NCBI RefSeq assembly: GCF_038050405.1
Contig: NZ_CP150900.1
Coordinates: 3,472,001-3,536,000 of the forward strand
Reading direction: 5' to 3'
Source: Paraburkholderia sp. IMGN_8
Lineage (GTDB): Bacteria > Pseudomonadota > Gammaproteobacteria > Burkholderiales > Burkholderiaceae
DNA length: 64,000 nucleotides
Shown here: piece after piece, positions 29,880-38,716 of the stretch
How the letters are laid out: the number at the start of each line of letters is the position of its first letter
Position numbering within the stretch: the first letter of the stretch is position 1
Notes under the pieces: model-generated
Told to the model about the DNA's origin: nothing
The model's input: the letters and a program-made list of their open reading frames with translations, nothing else
Databases searched by the model: none
Position numbers and translations under genes: made by a program

Positions 29880-30206
29880 GCAAAGGCCCCGTGCGTCGAA
29901 TTATTCGTTGCTGACTCAATGACGCCCCGGCGGTATTTGCGCCAGTTATCCGGTCACGCCGGCGTCTCTTACAAATTTTTCAAATATTACTGTATCTTTC
30001 TTGAAAGTTTGCGACGTTTTGTCGTAACAAATAGCGGTGTATTGCGTTCTGTGTCTTCGGGTCATTATCGAAACAGACTCATAGCCGGCCCTCCCCGAAT
30101 TGATCTGCGCGGCTGTCGATTTTCGTCGCCGTCATTCGTCGTCAGGTAAACGGCCCCGAGCCGTCGCCGCGCCACAGCGCCCTTAAGCAAGCCATAGGTG
30201 ACCACG
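29880..30206. other. AT-rich non-coding region between the fliD remnant and the GST gene
   Basis: 327 bp, noticeably AT-rich at 29965-30080. If 29730-29879 is the fliD 5' end, this may be its former upstream region. No intact gene; AGGTGA at 30195-30200 is the ribosome site for the next gene. Confidence 0.5.
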
Positions 30207-30865
30207 ATGCCCCTGAAGCTTTATGCCCACCCTTTCTCCTCGTACTGCCAGAAGGTCCTGACCGCGCTCTACGAAAACGGCACGCCGTTCGAATCGCGCC
30301 TGTTGTCGCACACCGAGCCCAAGGTCATGGCGGAATTCGCCGCGCTCTGGCCGATCAAGCGCTTTCCCGTTCTGGTGGACGGCGGCCGTACGGTGATGGA
30401 GGCGAGCATCATCATCGAATACCTCGGCTTGCATCATCCCGGGCCTGTGCCGCTCTTGCCGGCCGACGCCCGTGCCGCGCTGGAAGTCCGCAGCATGGAT
30501 CGCTTCTTCGACAACTACATCTCGACGCCGCAGCAAAAGATCGTCGGCGACAGTCTGCGGCCCGAGGCGGAGCGCGACCTGCGCGGCGTTGCCGAAGCAC
30601 GCACGATGCTCGACACCGCCTACGGCTGGCTCGACAAAGTCATGGCAGAGCGCGAATGGGCGGCCGGCGACACGTTCAGTCTCGCCGACTGCGGCGCCGC
30701 CCCCTTCCTGTTTTATGCCGACTGACGCATCGCATCGGCCCAGCGTTCCCGCACGTGCTCGCCTACCGGAAACGACTGCTGGCGCGGCCGTCATTTGCAC
30801 GCGCCGTCGACGAAGCGCGCCCGTATCGCCCGCTGTTCCCGCTCGGCGCGCCCGACCGGGATTGA
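30207..30865 (+). pseudogene. Glutathione S-transferase, broken by a single-base frameshift
   Basis: From the ATG at 30207 (AGGTGA upstream) the frame encodes LKLYAHPFSSYCQKVLTALY, a thioredoxin-fold GST N-domain with the catalytic Ser/Cys region, then RFPVLVDGGRTVMEASIIIEYL (the glutathione-binding loop) and the all-helical C-domain, up to CGAAPFLFYAD and a TGA at 30723-30725. In the next frame the protein continues without a break: RIGPAFPHVLAYRKRLLARP, then SFARAVDEARPYRPLF and a stop at 30865. Adding one G within GACTGACG (about 30720-30727) gives ...FYADWTHRIGP..., restoring a ~219-residue GST. Recent decay or a sequencing error cannot be separated here. The LysR gene downstream is in the same direction. 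Confidence 0.85.
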
Positions 30866-31004
30866 CCGCACCGGCGCCACGACCAGGAAAACGCGCAGGC
30901 AGCCCCGCTTGCGCACCGGTCACACTCATTGCGCCAAAAATATTTCCAACCTATACACTTCACTACGAAACCCACCTTCCGCCCATCACCAACAAGGCAC
31001 CTAT

Positions 31005-31925
31005 ATGGACCGTTTCGAAGCGATGGAGATATTTACGCGTGTGGTCGAAGCGAACAGCTTCACCAAAGTATCCGAATCGCTCGACCTGCCCCGCGCTAAA
31101 GTCAGCCGCACCATTCAGGCACTGGAAGAACACGTCGGCGTGCGACTGCTGAACCGTTCGACGCGACAGGTCAGCGTTACCGAAGACGGCGCGCTTTTCT
31201 ACGAGCGATGCGTGCGCATCCTCGCCGAGGTCACTGACGCCGAATCCTCGCTTTCGAACAAACGCGAACATCCGGCCGGCACGATCCGCGTCGATACGTC
31301 CGGCACGCTCGCCCGTGTGCTGCTGCTTCCCGCGCTCGACGATTTCTACCGACAATATCCGGAGATCGACGTGCGGCTCGGGCTAGCCGATCGCAATATC
31401 GATCTGATTCAGGACGGCGTGGACTGTGTGATCCGGATGGGTACGCCGGAAGAATCGAGTCTCGTCGCGCGGCGCATCGGCAACGCGCGGATTGTCACCT
31501 GTGCGTCGCCCGCCTATCTGGACAAATACGGTACGCCGACCACGCTGGAGGAGCTCAGTGAACATCGCGCGGTCAACTACATTTCCGCGCGCAGCGGCAA
31601 GACCTTCCCGTTCGAGTACCAAGTCGCCGGCGAGCTTGTCAAGGTCACGATGAAAAGTGTGCTGGCCGTGAATGACGGCACGGTCTACATGTGCGCGGGC
31701 GCGCTCGGACACGGCATCATCCAGCCGTCGCGCTTCATGGTCGCCGACCTGATCGAACAAGGCGCATTGCGGGAAATACTCACGGCGTACACGAGTCCTC
31801 CCACGCCGCTTTCGGTTCTCTACGCGCATCGCCGCAATCTGAGTTCACGCCTGCGCGTGTTCATCGATTGGGTGACCGAACTGACGCGCAACAATCCGGA
31901 CCTGCATACCGCCGACGAGCAATAG
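31005..31925 (+). CDS. LysR-family transcriptional regulator
   Basis: 306 residues from the ATG at 31005 (AAGG 8 bp before). The HTH is at about 5-65 (MEIFTRVVEANSFTKVSESLDLPRAKVSRTIQALE), in the CrgA/AaeR-like branch that has NRSTRQVSVTEDG after it. The effector domain follows (about 90-295; IRVDTSGTLARVLLLPALDDFY; VIRMGTPEESSLVARRIG). It lies 139 bp downstream of the frameshifted GST, so it may once have controlled it. Followed by a bidirectional terminator. Confidence 0.93.
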   Translation: MDRFEAMEIFTRVVEANSFTKVSESLDLPRAKVSRTIQALEEHVGVRLLNRSTRQVSVTEDGALFYERCVRILAEVTDAESSLSNKREHPAGTIRVDTSGTLARVLLLPALDDFYRQYPEIDVRLGLADRNIDLIQDGVDCVIRMGTPEESSLVARRIGNARIVTCASPAYLDKYGTPTTLEELSEHRAVNYISARSGKTFPFEYQVAGELVKVTMKSVLAVNDGTVYMCAGALGHGIIQPSRFMVADLIEQGALREILTAYTSPPTPLSVLYAHRRNLSSRLRVFIDWVTELTRNNPDLHTADEQ

Positions 31926-31935
31926 CCAACCAAAG

Positions 31936-31973
31936 AAAAAGCCCCACACGTCTCACAACGCATGGGGCTTTTT
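31936..31973. terminator. Bidirectional terminator between the LysR gene and the sugar ABC ATPase gene
   Basis: AAAAAGCCCCA and TGGGGCTTTTT form an 11-bp stem with a 16-base loop between convergent genes (stops at 31925 and 32005). Confidence 0.88.
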
Positions 31974-32004
31974 CAAACCGGACCGCCTGGCTAACCAGCC
32001 GCCG

Positions 32005-33120
32005 TCAGGCAAGCCGCTCTTCGTTGGCAGGATCGAACAGCACCGCCTTCGACGCATCGAACAACAACGTCGTATTCGTCAACGGCTGCGGATTCGAAGC
32101 CGGGTGCACGCGGCTCACAATACGCTTGCCGTTAACCTGCGCGAACACCAGGGTGTCCGGGCCGGTCGGTTCGATCACATCGACCTTCACTTCAATCGGC
32201 TGCAACTTCGCATGGTCACCGTGCGCGCCGCGCGCGTCGGTGATCCGCTCCGGCCGCAAGCCAAGGACCACTTCGCGCCCAAGGTGCGACTTCACCTTCG
32301 CGGAATCGAAAGGCAGAGTCAATACATTGCGCGCCACGCCCGTATCCAGCTCGAGGCCGACGCCCGCGCCCTGCTCCACCAGCTTGCCCTGAATGAAGTT
32401 CATCGGCGGCGCGCCGATGAAGCCGGCCACGAACAGATTCGACGGCGAGTCATAGATTTCCTGCGGTGCGCCGAACTGCTGGACGATGCCGTCTTTCATC
32501 ACCGCGATCCGGTCGCCGAGCGTCATCGCTTCGATCTGATCGTGCGTCACGTAGACGATCGTCGTGCCGAGGCGTTGATGCAGCAGCTTGATTTCCGAAC
32601 GCATTTCGATGCGCAGTTTCGCGTCGAGGTTCGACAGCGGTTCGTCGAACAGGAACATCACCGGATCGCGCGCCAATGCACGGCCCATCGCCACACGCTG
32701 ACGCTGGCCGCCGGACAGCTGACCCGGTTTGCGGTCCAGCAGATGCGTGATCTGCAGCGTGTTCGACACGCGATCGACGATCTGCGTCTGTTCGCCCTTC
32801 GGCACCTTGCGGATGTTCAGCCCGAACGAGATGTTCTCGCGCACCGTCATGGACGGATACAGCGCGTACGACTGGAACACCATCGCGATGTCGCGATCTT
32901 TCGGCGACAGGTTGTTGACCGTCTTGCCGTCGATCTGGATCTCGCCCTTGGTTACGGTTTCGAGGCCGGCGATCATGTTGAGCAGCGTCGACTTCCCGCA
33001 GCCCGAGCCGCCGACGAGAATCAGGAACTGGCCGTCTTCGATGTCGATGTTGACACCCTTCAGAACCGGCACCCCATTCGGGTAAGTCTTGTACACGTCA
33101 CGGATGGAAAGGCTTGCCAT
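32005..33120 (-). CDS. Sugar ABC transporter ATP-binding protein (MalK/UgpC/GtsD type)
   Basis: 371 residues from the ATG at 33120. Walker A GGSGCGKST at 37-45, Q-loop QSYALYPSMTV, signature LSGGQRQRVAMGRALARDP, Walker B FLFDEPLSNLDAKLR, and H-loop VTHDQIEAMTLGDR. The C-terminal ~130 residues are the OB-fold (MalK/TOBE) regulatory domain, including LGLRPERI. It powers the sugar importer encoded upstream. It is last in the operon, separated from the permease by a 174-bp interval full of inverted repeats. Confidence 0.94.
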   Translation of the reverse strand: MASLSIRDVYKTYPNGVPVLKGVNIDIEDGQFLILVGGSGCGKSTLLNMIAGLETVTKGEIQIDGKTVNNLSPKDRDIAMVFQSYALYPSMTVRENISFGLNIRKVPKGEQTQIVDRVSNTLQITHLLDRKPGQLSGGQRQRVAMGRALARDPVMFLFDEPLSNLDAKLRIEMRSEIKLLHQRLGTTIVYVTHDQIEAMTLGDRIAVMKDGIVQQFGAPQEIYDSPSNLFVAGFIGAPPMNFIQGKLVEQGAGVGLELDTGVARNVLTLPFDSAKVKSHLGREVVLGLRPERITDARGAHGDHAKLQPIEVKVDVIEPTGPDTLVFAQVNGKRIVSRVHPASNPQPLTNTTLLFDASKAVLFDPANEERLA

Positions 33121-33199
33121 GCTGTGAATCCTCTTGTCTCTGTTACTGCTTGAAAGCGCCCCCAAACCTGGCACTTCGCGCCAGGCCCCCCCGAGGGGG

Positions 33200-33234
33200 C
33201 TGAGAAAACTTGGGGCGGCCCGGCGTTTTCTCAG
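33200..33234. repeat. Intercistronic inverted repeat (REP-like)
   Basis: CTGAGAAAAC (33200-33209) and GTTTTCTCAG (33225-33234) form a perfect 10-bp stem. Just left of it are a CCTGGC/GCCAGG hairpin (around 33170-33185) and a GCCCCCC-CGA-GGGGGC palindrome (33185-33200). It lies between the permease gene and the ATPase gene of one operon, where such structures usually set relative mRNA levels. Confidence 0.8.
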
Positions 33235-33294
33235 GAACGTCTTGTCGGATGGCGGCGGCGCTTCCCCATGAAGCCCCCGCCGCGCTCGGATGGT

Positions 33295-34152
33295 TTAGCC
33301 CTTGACCGCGCCCGCCGTCAGGCCGCGCACGAAATAGCGTCCGGCGACGATGTAGACGAGCAAGGTCGGGAAGGCGGCGATGATCGCGCCGGCCATGTCC
33401 ACGTTGTATTCCTTCACGCCGGTCGAGGTGTTCACGAGGTTGTTCAGCGCCACCGTAATCGGCATCGAATCGACGCCGGAGAACACAATCCCGAACAGGA
33501 AGTCATTCCAGATCTGCGTGAATTGCCAGATCAGGCACACCATGAAAATCGGCAGCGACACCGGCAGCAGAATCTTCGTGAAGATCGTGAAGAAACCGGC
33601 GCCGTCGATCCGCGCGGCCTTCACGAGTTCAGCCGGAACGCTCACGTAGAAGTTGCGGAAGAACATCGTGGTGAAAGCGATACCGTAGATCACATGCACC
33701 ACCACCAGACCGGTTATCGAATTCGACAGGCCGAGGAAGCCTTCGAAGCGCGCCATCGGCAGCAGGATGGCCTGGAACGGAATGAAGCAGCCGACCAGAA
33801 TCATCGTGAAGATCGGATCTGCGCCGCGGAAACGCCAGTGCGTGAGGACATACCCGTTGAACGCGCCGATGATCGACGAGATCAGCACGGCTGGAATCAC
33901 CATGCGCACCGAGTTCATGAAGAACGGCTGCATGCCGTCGCAACGCACGCCCGTACAGGCACCGCTCCATGCCTTGATCCATGGGTCGATGGTCCAGTGA
34001 GTCGGCGGCGTCAGCAGGTTGCCGGTGCGCAACTGGTCGATATCCTTGAACGACGTGGACAGCATCACGTACAGCGGAAACAGGAAATACAGGGCAAACA
34101 GAATCAAGGCCGCATAAATGACGGCACGACTGATCGTCATCTTAGGCTGCAT
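33295..34152 (-). CDS. Sugar ABC transporter permease (MalG/GtsC type)
   Basis: 285 residues with six hydrophobic segments. Starts MQPKMTISRAVIYAALILFALYFLFPLYVML; the EAA-like cytoplasmic loop that meets the ATPase is VKAARIDGAGFFTIFTKILLPVSLPIF. FFMNSVRMVIPAVLISSIIGAFNGYVLTHW is typical of the CUT1 family. It overlaps the end of the preceding permease gene by 11 bp, implying translational coupling. The long periplasmic loop GACTGVRCDG carries two Cys and is characteristic of the glucose-type (Gts) branch. Confidence 0.93.
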   Translation of the reverse strand: MQPKMTISRAVIYAALILFALYFLFPLYVMLSTSFKDIDQLRTGNLLTPPTHWTIDPWIKAWSGACTGVRCDGMQPFFMNSVRMVIPAVLISSIIGAFNGYVLTHWRFRGADPIFTMILVGCFIPFQAILLPMARFEGFLGLSNSITGLVVVHVIYGIAFTTMFFRNFYVSVPAELVKAARIDGAGFFTIFTKILLPVSLPIFMVCLIWQFTQIWNDFLFGIVFSGVDSMPITVALNNLVNTSTGVKEYNVDMAGAIIAAFPTLLVYIVAGRYFVRGLTAGAVKG

Positions 34153-35083
34153 TGCGTGTGCTCCTCGATTCCAGATACATCAGCGGCACGAGCACGGCCA
34201 CAACGGTAGCGAGCATCATCATCGACGATGCCGCGCCGACGCCCAGCTGCCCGCGGTTGAACGAAAACGTGTACATGAAAATGGCCGGCAGCGACGACGA
34301 CGTACCCGGGCCGCCCGCCGTCAACGCGACGACCAGGTCGAAGGTCTTGATCGTGATGTGGCAGAGAATCAGCAGCACGGAGAAGAACACCGGGCGCATG
34401 CTCGGAATCACGATCTTGCGATAGATGGTGGGCAGACTCGCTCCGTCCATCTGCGCTGCCTTGAAGATTTCAGCATCGACGCCGCGCAGGCCAGCCAGGA
34501 ACAGCGCCATCACGAAGCCGGTGGATTGCCACACGGCCGCGACCACGACGCAGAAAATCGCCTTGTCGGGGTCGCCGAGCCAGCTGAACGAAAAGCTCGT
34601 CCAGCCCCAGTCGTGGAACACTTTTTCGAGGCCGACGCTCGGCGTCATGATCCATTGCCATGCGGTACCCGTCACGATGAACGACAGCGCCATCGGGTAC
34701 AGGAACACGGCGCGCAGCGCGCCTTCATTGCGGATCTGCTGATCGAGCAGAATGGCGAGGAACAATCCCAGGCCGATACAGATACCGATGAACGGAATAC
34801 CGAACCAGCCGAGGTTCGCAGCCGAGGTCCAGAACACGTCGTTATCGAACAGTTCGCGATAACGATCGAGACCGACAAATTCATAACGCGGCATCAGTCG
34901 CGAATTGGACAACGACAGAAAGCCGGTAATGGCGATGAAGCCGTACACAAAGATCAGACTGATCACGACGCTGGGTGCGAGCACCAGCTTCGGAATCCAG
35001 CGATCGGCAAGGGCCGCCATCGGCGACGCGCGGCGGGTCACGGAGGCCGTGTTTTTCCCGTTTCCGCTGATAGAAGCAGTCAC
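34142..35083 (-). CDS. Sugar ABC transporter permease (MalF/GtsB type)
   Basis: 313 residues from a GTG at 35083-35081 with AGGAG 7 bases upstream. The frame is open to 35119, but the ATG there has no ribosome site. Six to seven hydrophobic segments, starting WIPKLVLAPSVVISLIFVYGF; the EAA-like loop is FKAAQMDGASLPTIYRKIVIPSMRP. RYEFVGLDRYRELFDNDVFW is the usual periplasmic lead-in of CUT1 permeases. Partner of the overlapping permease at 33295. Confidence 0.93.
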   Translation of the reverse strand: MTASISGNGKNTASVTRRASPMAALADRWIPKLVLAPSVVISLIFVYGFIAITGFLSLSNSRLMPRYEFVGLDRYRELFDNDVFWTSAANLGWFGIPFIGICIGLGLFLAILLDQQIRNEGALRAVFLYPMALSFIVTGTAWQWIMTPSVGLEKVFHDWGWTSFSFSWLGDPDKAIFCVVVAAVWQSTGFVMALFLAGLRGVDAEIFKAAQMDGASLPTIYRKIVIPSMRPVFFSVLLILCHITIKTFDLVVALTAGGPGTSSSLPAIFMYTFSFNRGQLGVGAASSMMMLATVVAVLVPLMYLESRSTRNAA

Positions 35084-35206
35084 TACTCGACTCCTGCTGA
35101 AACTGTACCGCCGGGGCACTCACGCCTGGAAAACGCGAGGCCGGAACGGCATAGGTGTGACTCTATGAAACCAAGGGCGGAGCCGCTGCAACACGCGGCT
35201 TGAAGA

Positions 35207-35244
35207 GCGCGCCCGGAGTCCTCCAACTGAACAACCGGGCGCGC
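35207..35244. repeat. Stem-loop downstream of the sugar-binding protein gene
   Basis: GCGCGCCCGG (35207-35216) and CCGGGCGCGC (35235-35244) form a perfect 10-bp stem with an 18-base loop, between the binding-protein gene (stop at 35262) and the permease genes. Such hairpins often protect the binding-protein mRNA and reduce expression downstream. Confidence 0.75.
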
Positions 35245-35261
35245 CGCTTCACTTACCTCAC

Positions 35262-36509
35262 TTACTTGGTCTTCGCTGCCTTCGCGAGCGCTGCAACTGC
35301 GCTCTTCGAATCTTGCTGCGAGTTCATGAACTTCGTGACCACGTCCGAGATCGCGCCGGCTGCTGCATCCGGTTGCGCCATGCCGTGTGCCAACGAAGGC
35401 ACGTATCCGCCCGACTTGATCGCCACCTGTTCATCCGCGTACGACTTCTTCGCGCAGTCGTCGAACTTGGCCATCGACACGCCCAGACGAACCGGGATCG
35501 AACCCTTGTTCAGGCTGAACTGCTCCTGGAAGTCCGGCGACATGATCGTCTTGGCCAGCGCGACTTGACCCGGCGTTGCTGACTTCTCGCCCTTCTGCTG
35601 GAAGAACACGAACGAGTCGACGTTGAACGTATAAGCCTTTTCCGTGCCCGGAACAGCAGCGCAGATGTAGTCCGAGCCCGCCTTCTTGGTGGCGTTGGCG
35701 AACTCGCCCTTAGCCCAGTCGCCCATGAACTGCATGCCTGCCTTGCCGTTGATGACCATCGCCGTTGCCAGGTTCCAGTCACGGCCGGTGCGGCCCGCGT
35801 CGAAGTAACCCTGGATCTTGCGGACCGTGTCGAACACGCCGACCATCTTGTCCGACGTCAGCGTCTTTTCGTCGAGGTCGACCAGCGCCTTCCTGTAAAA
35901 GTCAGAGCCTTGCGACAGCACCACGTCTTCCCACAGCGTCAGGTCTTGCCACGGCTGGCCGCCCATCGCGATCGGCTGGATGCCGGCCGCCTTCATCTTG
36001 TCGGCCACGGCGAAGAATTCAGGCCACGTGGTCGGCGCCTTGCCGCCTGCCTTGTCCAGCGCCGCCTTGTTGATGTACAGCCAGTTCACGCGGTGCACCG
36101 AGAACGGTGCGCCGACGTAGTGACCGTCCGCGTGCATGATCTTGTCGATTTCCGGCGGAAGGTTCTTCTTCCAGTCGCCGGCAGCCGTGTCGATCGGCAC
36201 CAGCACGCCTTGCTGTGCCCAGTCCTGGATCAGCGGACCCTTGATCTGCGCGGCGCTCGGCGCGTTGCCCGAGATCACCTGCGTCTTGAGTGCCGTCATG
36301 GCAGCCGCACCTGCGCCGCCAGCCACCGCGAAGTCCTTCCACGTGTAACCCTGCTTCGTCATGTCGTCCTTAAGGACGCCGACGGCTTTCGATTCGCCGC
36401 CCGAAGTCCACCAGTGCAACACTTCGACCGACTCGGCGGCCTGCACGGCCGACACGCCACACATCAGACCCGCGGCGCACAAAGCGCCCATGATCGCGCG
36501 AAATTTCAT
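35262..36509 (-). CDS. gtsA: Sugar ABC transporter substrate-binding protein (GtsA type)
   Basis: 415 residues. A clean signal peptide, MKFRAIMGALCAAGLMCGVSAVQA, is followed by a family 1 binding protein of the cluster that begins EVLHWWTSGGESKAV, a motif shared with GtsA and related glucose/mannose binding proteins. DLTLWEDVVLSQGSDFYRKAL and GKAGMQFMGDWAKGEFA are also typical. It delivers sugar to the two permeases. First gene of the operon, and divergent from zwf, supporting glucose as a substrate. The symbol is by similarity and context. Confidence 0.9.
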   Translation of the reverse strand: MKFRAIMGALCAAGLMCGVSAVQAAESVEVLHWWTSGGESKAVGVLKDDMTKQGYTWKDFAVAGGAGAAAMTALKTQVISGNAPSAAQIKGPLIQDWAQQGVLVPIDTAAGDWKKNLPPEIDKIMHADGHYVGAPFSVHRVNWLYINKAALDKAGGKAPTTWPEFFAVADKMKAAGIQPIAMGGQPWQDLTLWEDVVLSQGSDFYRKALVDLDEKTLTSDKMVGVFDTVRKIQGYFDAGRTGRDWNLATAMVINGKAGMQFMGDWAKGEFANATKKAGSDYICAAVPGTEKAYTFNVDSFVFFQQKGEKSATPGQVALAKTIMSPDFQEQFSLNKGSIPVRLGVSMAKFDDCAKKSYADEQVAIKSGGYVPSLAHGMAQPDAAAGAISDVVTKFMNSQQDSKSAVAALAKAAKTK

Positions 36510-36975
36510 TGCTTATCTCCTCCAGACACCTGAACAAAAAACAAATGGCCCCTGATGTCGCCAGGGTGCTGTGGTTGGTTCAAACAGGCAAAACACTGGG
36601 CGATCGAGCACGGTCGGGCGCATGCGTGAAGCATGTGCCGGCGGACCGGAGTTCGGCCGCTGGAAGCTCAAGAGATGAGTGGTTCGGGATGCAACTGACT
36701 GTCTCCTCTTTTGATTTTTGCCTGCCCGCGTCGCGCGCGGCAGACTCGAGGTGCCTCGCACGTTAACCCTGACAACCCGCCTGAGAGATCACCTAAATTG
36801 CCTGGCAACCGCCTTGCCAGCCGCTCAGCCGTCCGGCTTTCCGTAAGGGCCGCCGGGGCATGCTGGCACGTGCTGACACGGAATGTCCGTTAACATGCAG
36901 GGGACGCCTGCCGATTCGGGAAAACGCGCATCTTGCCTAACTGCGCACGCTTTTTTCATCGAATTAGCGCTACCT
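36510..36975. promoter_or_regulatory. Divergent control region, sugar ABC operon / zwf operon
   Basis: About 470 bp without a gene. It contains a CTGGCAA-CCGCC-TTGCCAG hairpin (36802-36820) and AT-rich sequence near 36700-36720. I found only one HexR-like palindrome, at the zwf end; no obvious copy lies by gtsA. Confidence 0.5.
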
Positions 36976-36976
36976 C

Positions 36977-37004
36977 TTGATTTGGATTGTAGTTAAACTA
37001 CAAT
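36977..37004 (+). promoter_or_regulatory. Promoter of the zwf operon
   Basis: TTGATT (36977-36982) and TACAAT (36999-37004) with a 16-bp spacer, 69 bp before the zwf start. The -10 box lies inside the right half of the palindrome at 36986-37004, so a bound regulator would block RNA polymerase. Confidence 0.6.
36986..37004. promoter_or_regulatory. HexR-type operator upstream of zwf
   Basis: ATTGTAGTT-A-AACTACAAT is a perfect 19-bp palindrome. It matches the known proteobacterial HexR recognition pattern (TGTA-N-T-T...A-A-N-TACA). The operon it precedes ends in a gene whose C-terminal half is an RpiR/HexR-like regulator, so autoregulation with release by a hexose-phosphate pathway intermediate (KDPG in characterised HexR proteins) is expected. 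The regulator-site pairing is inference. Confidence 0.82.
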
Positions 37005-37072
37005 TCAGTGTCAAAAAAAATTTTATCGGACTACGGTCGCCCCGCGCGGCCCCAGGATATCGACGGAGACTC

Positions 37073-38536
37073 ATGCAAACCGACTCAAGTTTCACCTTCG
37101 TTCTCTTCGGCGGAACCGGCGATCTGTCGATGCGCAAGATCCTGCCGGCGTTGTTTGAAGCACACCGCGCGGGCGGCATGCTGGCCGACAGCGGCAAGAT
37201 CGTGGCGGTGGCGCGGCATGCGGCTGATCGTGACGGCTACATCGAATGGGTCAATGAGCACGTCAAGCCGCACGTCTCCAAAAAAGGTGTGGATGAGACC
37301 GCGTGGGCCAGCTTCCTGCAGCGCATCGAGTATGTGAAGCTCGACCTGGGCAAGCCGGAAGACTTCGTGCTGCTGCGCGACGCCGTCAGTCAGCATCCCG
37401 GCATCCGCGTGTTCTATCTGGCAACGGGTCCGTCGCTGTTCGTGCCGATCTGCCGCGCATTGGCGTCGGTGGGGCTGAACGAGAATGCACGCATCGTGCT
37501 GGAAAAGCCGCTCGGCTACGACCTGAAGTCGTCCAACGCAATTAATGATGCGGTCGGCGAAATCTTCGCTGAAGAACAGATCTACCGGATCGACCACTAC
37601 CTCGGTAAAGAGCCGGTGCAGAACCTGCTTGCGCTGCGCTTCGGCAACGCGCTGTTCGAGCCGCTGTGGCGCCGCGAGTGGGTCGAGAGCATCCAGATCA
37701 CGATCGCCGAGGAACTCGGTGTCGAAGCGCGCGGCGACTTCTATGACAACACCGGCGCATTGCGCGACATGGTGCAGAACCATTTGCTGCAACTGCTTTC
37801 GATCGTTGCGATGGAACCGCCCCACTCGATGGACTCGGATTCGGTACGCGACGAAAAGCTGCGTGTGCTGCGCGCGTTGAAGCCGATCGATCCGAGCGAA
37901 ATCAGCAAGGTCGCGGTACGGGGCCAGTATCATGCCGGCGTGATTCGCGGCAACTCGGTGCCGGCCTACGCGACCGAGCCGGGCGTGAAGCCGGACAGCA
38001 CGACCGAAACCTTCGTTGCAGTGAAAGTGGAAATCGAAAACTGGCGCTGGGCCGGCGTGCCGTTCTTCCTGCGCACCGGCAAGCGCCTGGCGGATCGCGT
38101 CGCCGAGATCGTGGTGAATTTTCGTCCGGTGCCGCATTCGGCATTGGGTGCATCCGCACTGCGCGGCGGTGCGAACCGTCTTGTGATCCGCTTGCAGCCG
38201 AACGAAACCATTCGCCTCTACTGCCTCGCGAAGCAGCCGGGCGAAGGCATGAATCTCGCCAGCGTCCACCTCGACCTCGCGTTCGACCAGTTCTTCCGCG
38301 AAGGACAGATGGAGGCATATCAGCGTTTGCTGCTGGACGTGATCCATGGGCGCCTCGCGCTGTTTGTGCGGCGCGACGAGCAGGAAGCCGCATGGCGCTG
38401 GGTCGAACCGATCCTCAACGAATGGGCGGCCTCGAACAAGCCGCCCAAGCCGTACGCATCCGGCACCTGGGGACCGGCGGCCGCGAGCGCGATGCTGGCG
38501 CAGCACGACACCTGCTGGCTCGAAGAAGAGAATTGA
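37073..38536 (+). CDS. zwf: Glucose-6-phosphate 1-dehydrogenase
   Basis: 487 residues from the ATG at 37073 (CGGAG upstream). It oxidises glucose-6-phosphate to 6-phosphogluconolactone with NADP. Nucleotide-binding motif FGGTGDLSMRK (about 12-22), the active-site signature RIDHYLGKEPVQN (about 171-183, with the catalytic His and the substrate Lys), VLEKPLGYD, and the C-terminal FFLRTGKRL. First gene of the HexR-controlled operon zwf-pgl-glk/hexR. Confidence 0.98.
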   Translation: MQTDSSFTFVLFGGTGDLSMRKILPALFEAHRAGGMLADSGKIVAVARHAADRDGYIEWVNEHVKPHVSKKGVDETAWASFLQRIEYVKLDLGKPEDFVLLRDAVSQHPGIRVFYLATGPSLFVPICRALASVGLNENARIVLEKPLGYDLKSSNAINDAVGEIFAEEQIYRIDHYLGKEPVQNLLALRFGNALFEPLWRREWVESIQITIAEELGVEARGDFYDNTGALRDMVQNHLLQLLSIVAMEPPHSMDSDSVRDEKLRVLRALKPIDPSEISKVAVRGQYHAGVIRGNSVPAYATEPGVKPDSTTETFVAVKVEIENWRWAGVPFFLRTGKRLADRVAEIVVNFRPVPHSALGASALRGGANRLVIRLQPNETIRLYCLAKQPGEGMNLASVHLDLAFDQFFREGQMEAYQRLLLDVIHGRLALFVRRDEQEAAWRWVEPILNEWAASNKPPKPYASGTWGPAAASAMLAQHDTCWLEEEN

Positions 38537-38716
38537 AACACGGCGATGTGCTGTGCTCGATCGAACGCAACACATCGCCCGTAAGACCCACCGACGAACT
38601 GAACGGAATGGCGCCGGTATCACGAGGGCGCCCGCGAGTCATCCCCTTCGCAGGCGCCGTGTGAGAGCAACGTGGCACATTCCGCAGACCTAACAAGAAA
38701 GCAGCACGGAGGAGAA

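Noticed and set aside
36776..36830. Riboswitch-like sequence (CTGAGAGATCACC followed by a hairpin) between gtsA and zwf
   Set aside because: A CTGAGA word and one 7-bp hairpin do not build a TPP or glycine aptamer, and the neighbouring genes do not suit either ligand.
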